DNA of 16,177 nucleotides from JBBDYH01 sp040901795 (GTDB lineage: Bacteria > Planctomycetota > Planctomycetia > Pirellulales > JALHPA01): assembly GCA_040901795.1 (NCBI GenBank), contig JBBDYH010000131.1:1-16177 (forward strand), written 5' to 3'. The translations under genes and the position numbers were made by a program. The notes below the pieces were generated by a model. That model saw only the letters and a program-made list of their open reading frames with translations. It ran no database searches and had not been told where the DNA came from. The first letter of the stretch is position 1, and the number at the start of each line of letters is the position of its first letter. Below, in pieces: positions 8,887 to 14,487 of this stretch.

Positions 8887-10516
8887 GGCTGCGATTCAAA
8901 CTACGCACGATGCAGCGAAATAGCGTATTCAAACCGTCCTCGGGCGTCATGCCGAGGGGGCCTTTCGCCGACAACGGAATCGCGATGGAGGCCATGCGGT
9001 GACTATCGGCCTCGTAGAAGCAGCTCGAAATCATCTCGGCGATCAGATCGCGACTTGGCAGGACCCAGTTGTTCGAGCGAATCCCGCTATTATCGCGCGA
9101 GCCAACGACAACCGCATGGATCACGAAGCGCGCCGGTAAGTCTCCGGCCGCGGTGACCACGGCACGACCTGGTCGGACGGGTGCAAGTTCTCTGGCCCGT
9201 TTCAATAATTCCGGCCCCCCGGCGGTCCCGATGGTGTGCGACGTATTGGCGCCTAGTGAAAGTCCATCGTCGGACACGGATACAATCGCGTCTACCTGTT
9301 GTTCGGCGATCCGTCCGCACACGATTCGCACCACTTGTCCCGCGGGCAGGGTAAATGAACCTAGTTCTGCGCCGGTTGCGTTAGCCTGCAAATAGGAGTT
9401 CCGCTCGCTGGCAAAGCCAGACAGCAATGGCGCCAACTCCGGGTCCTCGTCCGACGACCACGCCCTGACTTTTTTGTTAGGCGACAAGTGATCGAGCACA
9501 TCGCTGAAGCGCGAGAACCGGTCGGCAGGTGATTTTGCCAAACAGCGCTCGATCAACTCGCTCGTGCGCGCGCCTAAGCGGGGATTCCTTGCCCGCGGCG
9601 AAAGCAAGGGTTCTGTCTTGTGCTTGTACAGCATGTCGAAAGGCGACTTGCCGTCGAAGGGCGTTTGGCCGGTCAAGACGTGGTAGAACGTAGCGCCGAA
9701 GCTATAGATGTCCGCTCGCGTATCGACGGTGCGCGGATCCTCAGCCTGCTCGGGCGCCATGTAATGAGGCGTGCCCATCGGTCCGCCGCCAAACGTCAGG
9801 CGACACGATTGGTCGTGACTGGCCAGACCGAAATCGGCGACGCGCGCCTGGTCTTGTTCGTCAATCAGAATGTTCGAAGGTTTAAGATCGCGGTGGACGA
9901 TGCCGCGGTTGGCCGCCTCTTGCATTCCCTTGCAGACCTGGATCATCCACCGCAGCGCGCGCGCCTCGTCAAGCGGGCCACCCGACGTGTGGATCGCCCG
10001 ATCCAAGTCGATCCCCTCGATCCAATCCATCACGAGGATGGCGCGGCCTGAACCGACGACCGCGAAATCGTACACAGCGACGATAAACGGAGACGAAACG
10101 CTCGCCAGCAGCTTTGCCTCGCGGTGGAATCGATCCGCCAGGCTCTCGAGCAGGCAAATCTTGATCGCCACGCGGCGGTCGAGAAGCCGATGGCGGCCTC
10201 GATAGACGACGCCCATGCTGCCGCGGCCGACTTCTTCACAAATCTCGTATCGCTCGAGCAAGGCCGTCGCGTCGCTGGCCAGCTCGGTATACGTGCGTGC
10301 CGAGTCGCCGGGAATCGTCGATGGCCCGGGCGGCACCGTCGCTGGAACCTCGGCATTGAGCTCGCGGTACGCCGACTTCAACGCCTTGATACGGCTGCCC
10401 AGCTCGTGCGCCAGCTCGGGCGAGCCGCTACACAGTTCCTCAATAGCGCAGTCCCGGCCTTCACGCCGACCGCGCTCCCACTCCTTGATCAAAACCGCGA
10501 CTCGGTCCTCGGACAT
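8846..10516 (-). CDS. Ser/Thr protein kinase with C-terminal macro domain
   Basis: 556 residues with no membrane segment, so probably cytosolic. Residues 1-55 are a helical leader of the kind found before many planctomycete kinases. The Hanks-type kinase domain (about 90-345) is complete: glycine loop GRGSMGVV (97-104), Lys119 in VAIK, Glu133, HRDLKPSN (208-215, catalytic Asp210), DFG (228-230), APE (254-256) and the DxxSFG-like helix near 270. After a linker, residues about 393-556 match a macro domain in order: VVRIVCGRI, QQVDAIVS, GGPELLKRA, GRAVVTAAGDLPARFVIHAV, then SIAIPLSAKGPLGMTPEDG and VREVRIVI. Macro domains bind or hydrolyse ADP-ribose derivatives. Here the usual Asn-containing loop and Gly-Gly-Gly-Val loop are replaced by VSDDGLSLGANTSHTIG (413-430), so ligand use is uncertain. 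The ATG has only a weak AGG upstream; the tRNA-Arg ends 40 nt before it. The 3' end overlaps the cytochrome gene convergently. Confidence 0.93.
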   Translation of the reverse strand: MSEDRVAVLIKEWERGRREGRDCAIEELCSGSPELAHELGSRIKALKSAYRELNAEVPATVPPGPSTIPGDSARTYTELASDATALLERYEICEEVGRGSMGVVYRGRHRLLDRRVAIKICLLESLADRFHREAKLLASVSSPFIVAVYDFAVVGSGRAILVMDWIEGIDLDRAIHTSGGPLDEARALRWMIQVCKGMQEAANRGIVHRDLKPSNILIDEQDQARVADFGLASHDQSCRLTFGGGPMGTPHYMAPEQAEDPRTVDTRADIYSFGATFYHVLTGQTPFDGKSPFDMLYKHKTEPLLSPRARNPRLGARTSELIERCLAKSPADRFSRFSDVLDHLSPNKKVRAWSSDEDPELAPLLSGFASERNSYLQANATGAELGSFTLPAGQVVRIVCGRIAEQQVDAIVSVSDDGLSLGANTSHTIGTAGGPELLKRARELAPVRPGRAVVTAAGDLPARFVIHAVVVGSRDNSGIRSNNWVLPSRDLIAEMISSCFYEADSHRMASIAIPLSAKGPLGMTPEDGLNTLFRCIVRSLNRSLTSVREVRIVIGH

Positions 10517-10556
10517 TCAGACGCCTGATGTCATTGACAAATCAGAATGACGTAAT

Positions 10557-10630
10557 TACCCCCGACAGGAATCGAACCTGTAACCTGCGGATTAGAAGTC
10601 CGCTGCTCTATCCAATTGAGCTACGAGGGC
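10557..10630 (-). tRNA. tRNA-Arg(UCU)
   Basis: The reverse complement folds as a complete 74-nt cloverleaf: a 7-bp acceptor (GCCCTCG with CGGGGGT, two G-U wobbles including the terminal pair), D arm GCTC/GAGC, anticodon stem GCGGA/TCCGC with loop CTTCTAA and anticodon TCT, T arm ACAGG/CCTGT with loop TTCGATT, and discriminator A. The 3' CCA is not encoded (TTA follows). It decodes AGA. It sits directly upstream of the kinase gene on the same strand. Confidence 0.97.
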
Positions 10631-10801
10631 TTGCGCTAAGGGGCGATTGCGGCTCACCACTTCAAGAGTATCTCAGGCCGGGCGAAAAAGAAACGGCCGC
10701 TGCGCATTGGAGGTTGGGCGGGGCGTAAAAACCCAAGTCGGTCGACGACCCCGGAGCCTGTCACACAAGCGCTAGCATTGCCGGAATTTCACGCTCGAGA
10801 C

Positions 10802-11839
10802 CTACTTCTCCCGCCCTTGCCCGGCGAGCTTCCAGCCGCTGCCATCATCGGGAACCACGAGCTCGCTGTGGTCGGCGAACTGGTCATAGACAGCGTGCAT
10901 CTCGTCGATCGAGTCGAAGAAGCCGACGACAAACGCGGCTCCGAACGATTCGCCCGGCTTTATCGGCCGGCCGCCGATCTCTTCGATCATGCAGACGTAG
11001 CCCCGCTGGTGGCACCAGGCTTCGTACACATTGTTGGGATCGAGCGTCATCCCGGCCAGCCAGGGACCGTCCTTGCCGGTCTGCGGGTCGCGGATGCGAT
11101 ACGCGCGGATCATGCGCTCGGGGATTTTGCCTGGCTGGCGAACGAAGTGAAACCGTTCATCGGGCGGGAAGTCTTCGAAGAATTCCTTGGCCGGGATACG
11201 ACCGTGATAGCTCAAGTACACTTCGCTGAAGGTGTCGCCGCGGTTGTGCTTGATGTGCCCGGGCATGTCGATCCGCAGGAACATCGCGTCGCTCGCATTC
11301 ACCGTCGTGATCTTGTCGCACGAAACGAAGTACCGCTTGCCGGCCGGAAAGACGATCGTTTGCTCCCAGTGCGAGCCGGTTTTCTTGCCGGGGGCCGCCA
11401 GGTGGTAGTGGTAGTCCTGCTTGATCGCAACAAAATCGGCGCCCTTGATTACGCGCGGGGATAGCCGGCCGGCCTTGGTGCAGATCTGCGGCCCCTCGAT
11501 GCTGCGCTTCGGTCGCTTGCCGTGATAACTGTTATTGAAGAGATAAGGGAGGTCGCCGGGCAACTGGTCGCGGTAGGCCTCATCGCTGCCCGGCTCCATG
11601 ATCCAGTCGACGATATCCAGGCCGAACCCGATGTCGCGAAAGCCGGACTTGCGATCCAAAAGCGACTGACCCTCGATGCCCGATACGTAGCCCTGTTTGC
11701 GAATGGAAGCATTCAGAGCCGAGCCTTGAATGCGGATCCGCTGCTCGTCCTCGGTGACTTGGAAGTCCTCGCCAAATGCGCGCGGCACAAGCGGCAGGCA
11801 TGTTGCCGCGAGGATCATGGGCAGAAGGAGCGATTTCAT
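10802..11839 (-). CDS. Secreted protein of unrecognised family
   Basis: 345 residues from the ATG at 11839. The open frame continues upstream to 12004, but the internal Met is preferred because it begins a clean signal peptide: MKS, hydrophobic LLLPMILAATCLPLV, then a likely cleavage after AFG at about residue 23; the upstream extension would be translated from a 7-bp repeat. The mature part is rich in aromatic residues, His and beta-prone segments (for example QDYHYHLAAPGKKTGSHWEQ and RGDTFSEVYLSYHGR), which could fit a beta-sandwich carbohydrate-binding or mutarotase-like fold. That is a guess from composition, and I recognise no catalytic motif. Cysteines at about 120, 164, 266 and 273 could form disulphides. 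It lies downstream of the lipoprotein gene on the same strand (94-bp spacer). No strong Shine-Dalgarno is visible. Confidence 0.75.
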   Translation of the reverse strand: MKSLLLPMILAATCLPLVPRAFGEDFQVTEDEQRIRIQGSALNASIRKQGYVSGIEGQSLLDRKSGFRDIGFGLDIVDWIMEPGSDEAYRDQLPGDLPYLFNNSYHGKRPKRSIEGPQICTKAGRLSPRVIKGADFVAIKQDYHYHLAAPGKKTGSHWEQTIVFPAGKRYFVSCDKITTVNASDAMFLRIDMPGHIKHNRGDTFSEVYLSYHGRIPAKEFFEDFPPDERFHFVRQPGKIPERMIRAYRIRDPQTGKDGPWLAGMTLDPNNVYEAWCHQRGYVCMIEEIGGRPIKPGESFGAAFVVGFFDSIDEMHAVYDQFADHSELVVPDDGSGWKLAGQGREK

Positions 11840-11849
11840 GGAGGCCAGC

Positions 11850-11891
11850 GTACCTGGTACCCGGTACGGAGTACAGGGTAGGCAGTATAGC
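11850..11891. repeat. Heptameric GTA-phased tandem repeat
   Basis: Six consecutive 7-bp units start with GTA: GTACCTG, GTACCCG, GTACGGA, GTACAGG, GTAGGCA, GTATAGC. The first four share GTAC. The array starts 11 bp upstream of the secreted-protein start codon and occupies nearly half of the spacer to the lipoprotein gene. On the minus strand it would lie in the 5' leader of the secreted-protein gene. I associate similar GTACC-rich repeats with planctomycete intergenic DNA; that is recollection, not a search. Confidence 0.7.
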
Positions 11892-11933
11892 TCGCAGAGT
11901 CGATTACATGGATACGCGCGCTCAGGACGCCGA

Positions 11934-12869
11934 CTATTCTCCCGCGGCGTCATTCCGCGGCGAATCCGCTGCCAGGTCCACCAGGATCGGCTGGCGCGCT
12001 TCATGGATCTCGCCGTCGGCGGTCGTGAACCGCACGAACAGCATTAGCCGTTCCCGATCGGGCGGGCGCGCGGGCCAAGGAAGCTCAAGATGAATTCCCT
12101 CTCCTCGCGGCGTTTTGCGAAAGCGTCGCCTGATCTCCTCGGCGGTGAAATCCCAGCGGGCGACCCGCGCCTCTTCGGTAGCAAGCGCCGGATCGACGAC
12201 CACGACGGAGACGTCGCCGGGTCGCCCGACGATGCGGTCGTCCTGATGGCGCGGCTCGATGACTACGACGATACCCTCGTCACCCAACCGGCGATCGGAG
12301 CTATAGCCACCCGTCAGGCGGCGATTGAGCACAATCTTCGCAACATGATCATCGTTTGCCGCGTGGCGAAGGGCCTCCTTCGACTCATCGCCCAATTCGT
12401 CGGCCGGCTGCTCATACGAAGCCGGACGAACGCCGCGCATTGACTTCCACGACGAGCGTCCCGGAGGCGGTGCGGAGGGCAAGGGGCCTTCGAGACCCGG
12501 CACTTCGATTTTCGGCGGCGCGACGTCGATCGGCGGCACTCCACTGTCGGGGCGCGGAGTGCGCTCGCGGGGAGGATCATCGGGGGCCGGCGGCAAGTCC
12601 GGCAGAAGTTCGGGCGGGACGGCCCGACCGGCACGAGACGCTTGCAACTCGCGTTCGAGTACGGCGTTTTCGCGTCGTGCAGTTTCGAGGAGCTTCTCGC
12701 GCTGGGCAATTTCGTCGTGCAGTCGGTACAGCTCGTCTTCCTGCAGGCGCAACTCGCGTTCGACGAGCTCGCGATTGACGTCGGCGTGACGACAGCCGGT
12801 GATTGCGAACAGGAGCGCGACAGCGGCGGCCGCGCGGGTGGAGATGAGATTTGAGATAAGACGCCTCAT
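11934..12869 (-). CDS. Coiled-coil lipoprotein, proline-rich linker, unknown C-terminal domain
   Basis: 311 residues from the ATG at 12869, chosen over the longer frame to 12947 because GGAGG lies 7 nt upstream and the protein then starts with a proper lipoprotein signal: MRRLISNLISTR, a hydrophobic stretch, and the lipobox ITGC with Cys26. Residues 28-80 are a strongly charged heptad-like coiled coil (RELVERELRLQEDELYRL and following). Residues 84-140 are a proline-rich linker. Residues about 165-301 form a separate domain of mixed beta character (GIVVVIEPR, DVSVVVVDP, GIHLELPWP, RLMLFVRFTT), perhaps an Ig-like or similar sandwich. It should be anchored in a membrane facing the periplasm, with the coiled coil near the anchor. 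Function is unknown; the layout resembles a spacer that holds a C-terminal binding domain away from the membrane. The next gene downstream encodes the secreted protein. Confidence 0.82.
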   Translation of the reverse strand: MRRLISNLISTRAAAAVALLFAITGCRHADVNRELVERELRLQEDELYRLHDEIAQREKLLETARRENAVLERELQASRAGRAVPPELLPDLPPAPDDPPRERTPRPDSGVPPIDVAPPKIEVPGLEGPLPSAPPPGRSSWKSMRGVRPASYEQPADELGDESKEALRHAANDDHVAKIVLNRRLTGGYSSDRRLGDEGIVVVIEPRHQDDRIVGRPGDVSVVVVDPALATEEARVARWDFTAEEIRRRFRKTPRGEGIHLELPWPARPPDRERLMLFVRFTTADGEIHEARQPILVDLAADSPRNDAAGE

Positions 12870-12952
12870 GCGTCGGTCCTCCGCATGCTTCCTTGCTTGC
12901 GGTATTGTCCAATTCGCGGTTAGCTCGCGAACAAATTGAATCAGCAATCATT

Positions 12953-13008
12953 CAAGTTGGCGTGCCGCCGACTGCTAAACCAAGTCGGCGTGCCACCGAT
13001 CGCTAAAC
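12953..13008. repeat. 28-bp tandem duplication, two copies
   Basis: Units at 12953-12980 and 12981-13008 match at 24 of 28 positions (differences at unit positions 6, 15, 20 and 21) and abut without a spacer. Both begin CAAGT and end GCTAAAC. The repeat lies 8 bp beyond the clpP stop at 13017, in the 3' untranslated spacer before the lipoprotein gene. Two copies without spacers exclude a CRISPR array. Purpose unknown. Confidence 0.75.
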
Positions 13009-13016
13009 GCTTCGCA

Positions 13017-13610
13017 CTACACTTTGACTTGCATGTGCTCAATGACTTCGTCGAGCAGCTTGTAATCGCGCGCTTCTTCGGCGGTCATGAAGCGGTCCCG
13101 ATCGGTGTCTTGCTCAATCCGGTCGATGGGGTGGCCGGTATGCTTGATCAAGATCTTATTCAGCCGCTCGCGAATCTTGCGGAACTCTTTCACATGGATG
13201 TCGATCTCTTCGGCCGTGCCCTCCATGCCCGCCAACGGCTGGTGGATCATGATCCGCGCATTGGGTAATGCGCGACGCTTGCCTTTGGCGCCGGCCGTCA
13301 GCAGCACCGCGCCCATCGACGCCGCCTGACCGATGCAATAAGTCGCCACGTCGCAGGTGACGAACTGCATCGTGTCGTAGATCGCCAGGCCAGAGGTCAC
13401 GCTACCGCCCGGGGAGTTGATATAGAGGTGGATGTCGGCTTTGGGGTCTTCCGACTGCAAGAACAACAACTGGGCAACGATCGAGTTTGCCACTTCGTCG
13501 TTGACCTGCGTGCCGAGAAAGACAATCCGGTCCTTGAGCAGGCGACTGTAGATATCCATCGCCCGCTCTTCGCGGCCGTCTTTTTCGATGACAAATGGAA
13601 TCAGGGTCAT
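13017..13610 (-). CDS. clpP: ATP-dependent Clp protease proteolytic subunit, first paralogue
   Basis: 197 residues, normal ClpP length. The serine peptidase that forms the two-ring barrel and degrades substrates unfolded by a Clp ATPase in the cytoplasm. The triad is complete: Ser98 in GQAASMGA, His123 in MIHQPLAG and Asp172 in DTDRDRF. NSPGGSVTSG (65-74) is the conserved substrate-binding strand and loop. DIYSRLLKDRIVFLG (19-33) is the typical N-terminal helix region, so almost no propeptide is removed. The ATG at 13610 is kept, although its Shine-Dalgarno is weak (GTGAAAAAAT precedes it), because the encoded IPFVIEKDGREER is family-typical. It follows the second clpP by 151 bp, and a 126-bp repeat fills most of that spacer. 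No clpX lies in the window. Confidence 0.97.
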   Translation of the reverse strand: MTLIPFVIEKDGREERAMDIYSRLLKDRIVFLGTQVNDEVANSIVAQLLFLQSEDPKADIHLYINSPGGSVTSGLAIYDTMQFVTCDVATYCIGQAASMGAVLLTAGAKGKRRALPNARIMIHQPLAGMEGTAEEIDIHVKEFRKIRERLNKILIKHTGHPIDRIEQDTDRDRFMTAEEARDYKLLDEVIEHMQVKV

Positions 13611-13623
13611 ATTTTTTCACTCT

Positions 13624-13749
13624 CGTTCCCACGCTCCGCGTGGGAACGTGTTTCCACCGCTCCGCGGTGCGTGACTAACACATGGGTCGCTAATTCGGTC
13701 CGCGACGCAGAGCGTCGCAGCGAAGGTTCCCACGCGGAGCGTGGGAACC
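13624..13749. repeat. 126-bp MITE-like inverted repeat between the two clpP genes
   Basis: The ends are a left terminal hairpin (13624-13648, 11-bp perfect stems GTTCCCACGC-type around TCC) and a right terminal hairpin (13725-13749, 11-bp stems around GGA). The inner 23 bp of the two ends (13625-13647 and 13726-13748) are exact reverse complements of each other. Inside are two more hairpins: CACCGC/GCGGTG (13655-13669) and GCGACGC/GCGTCGC (13702-13718), each with a 3-nt loop. There is no coding capacity. GTTCCCACGC palindromes are, to my knowledge, dispersed repeats in planctomycetes and some other phyla. The element ends 13 bp before the clpP start and begins 12 bp after the stop of the upstream clpP, so it occupies the whole intercistronic gap. 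Confidence 0.88.
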
Positions 13750-13761
13750 AGTTGATCGTCT

Positions 13762-14388
13762 CTACTCTTCGTCTTCCTCCACTTGCACGGGCGGACGCTG
13801 AAGAATGTCGTCCACCAACCCATATTCCTTGGATTCGCCGGCGTTCAAGTACCGATCGCGGTCGGTGTCTTTGCGGATCCGCTCGATCGGCTGACCGGTA
13901 TGGTGCGCCAGGATCTGGTTCAGCGCGTCGCGCGTCTTAAGAATCTCCTCGGCCTGGATCTCGATATCGGACACCTGGCCGCCGACCTGCCCATAGGGCT
14001 GGTGAATCATTACTTTCGCATGCGGCAAGGCAAACCGCTTACCCTTAGTGCCGCCCGCCAACAGCACGGCCGCGCCGCTGGCGGCCAGGCCGACGCAGTA
14101 CGTCTGGACCGGACAGGTGAGCACTTGCATGGTGTCATAAATGGCCATCGTGGCGGTGACGCTGCCGCCGGGTGAGTTGATGTAGAAGTTGATCTCCTTC
14201 TTGCGGTTTTCGCTCTGCAAGTAGAGCAGCTTCATGACCAGCTCGTTGGCGTTGCCGTCGTGGATTTCGCCTTGCAGGAAGACGATCCGGTTCTCCAACA
14301 ACAGATCGCCCAGCGTCATCTGCCGCTGGCGCTGATAGTCGCGGTACGACGCGGCCAGCGGTTCCAAGCGTTGCCGATGAATGCTCAT
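13762..14388 (-). CDS. clpP: ATP-dependent Clp protease proteolytic subunit, second paralogue
   Basis: 208 residues from the ATG at 14388. A longer frame to 14436 is rejected because its extra residues are encoded by the adjacent TGACC repeat, while AGAGGA lies 7 nt upstream of the chosen ATG. The triad is complete: Ser104 in GLAASGAA, His129 in VMIHQPYG and Asp178 in DTDRDRY. NSPGGSVTAT (71-80) is conserved. Compared with the other paralogue the nucleophile loop differs (GLAASGAA rather than GQAASMGA), the N-terminus is longer with an Arg/Gln-rich RDYQRQRQM segment, and the C-terminus is an acidic VEEDEE tail, which could alter ATPase docking. It lies between tig (97-bp spacer) and the other clpP on the same strand, consistent with an operon. 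The two subunits may form mixed or separate barrels; the sequence cannot decide. Confidence 0.97.
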   Translation of the reverse strand: MSIHRQRLEPLAASYRDYQRQRQMTLGDLLLENRIVFLQGEIHDGNANELVMKLLYLQSENRKKEINFYINSPGGSVTATMAIYDTMQVLTCPVQTYCVGLAASGAAVLLAGGTKGKRFALPHAKVMIHQPYGQVGGQVSDIEIQAEEILKTRDALNQILAHHTGQPIERIRKDTDRDRYLNAGESKEYGLVDDILQRPPVQVEEDEE

Positions 14389-14411
14389 GGAATGGTCCTC
14401 TGCATGAATGT

Positions 14412-14487
14412 CCAATGACCAAATCCCAATGACCAATGACCGTTTCCGCAGAGCACTTTGGTCATTGGTGCTTGGTCATTGGTCATT
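14412..14487. repeat. TGACCAATGACC-type inverted repeat in the tig-clpP spacer
   Basis: The left part has CCAATGACC (14412-14420) and a second block ending in AATGACCAATGACC (14428-14441). The right part has GGTCATTGG (14460-14468) and GGTCATTGGTCATT (14474-14487). The 14-bp blocks at 14428-14441 and 14474-14487 are perfect reverse complements. The right end overlaps the tig stop codon (14486-14488). I associate this GACCAAT repeat with planctomycete intergenic regions. On the minus strand the message could form a long hairpin just after the tig stop. Confidence 0.8.

Noticed and set aside
10529..10550. Short palindrome TGTCATTGACA and a TCATT/AATGA hairpin upstream of the kinase
   Set aside because: Arms of only 5 bp, which occur often by chance; not enough to call an operator.
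10778..11464. 228-codon plus-strand frame opposite the secreted-protein gene
   Set aside because: No domain or start signal; the opposite strand has a convincing signal peptide.
12953..13008. Possible mini CRISPR array
   Set aside because: Only two imperfect copies, directly abutting with no spacers, and no cas genes.
13428..13940. Plus-strand frame of 170 codons spanning the clpP-clpP spacer
   Set aside because: It is a translation of the palindromic repeat and antisense clpP sequence, a common false gene call.
14389..14436. Longer N-terminus for the second clpP starting at 14436
   Set aside because: The added residues come from the TGACC repeat, and the downstream ATG at 14388 has a well-placed AGAGGA.
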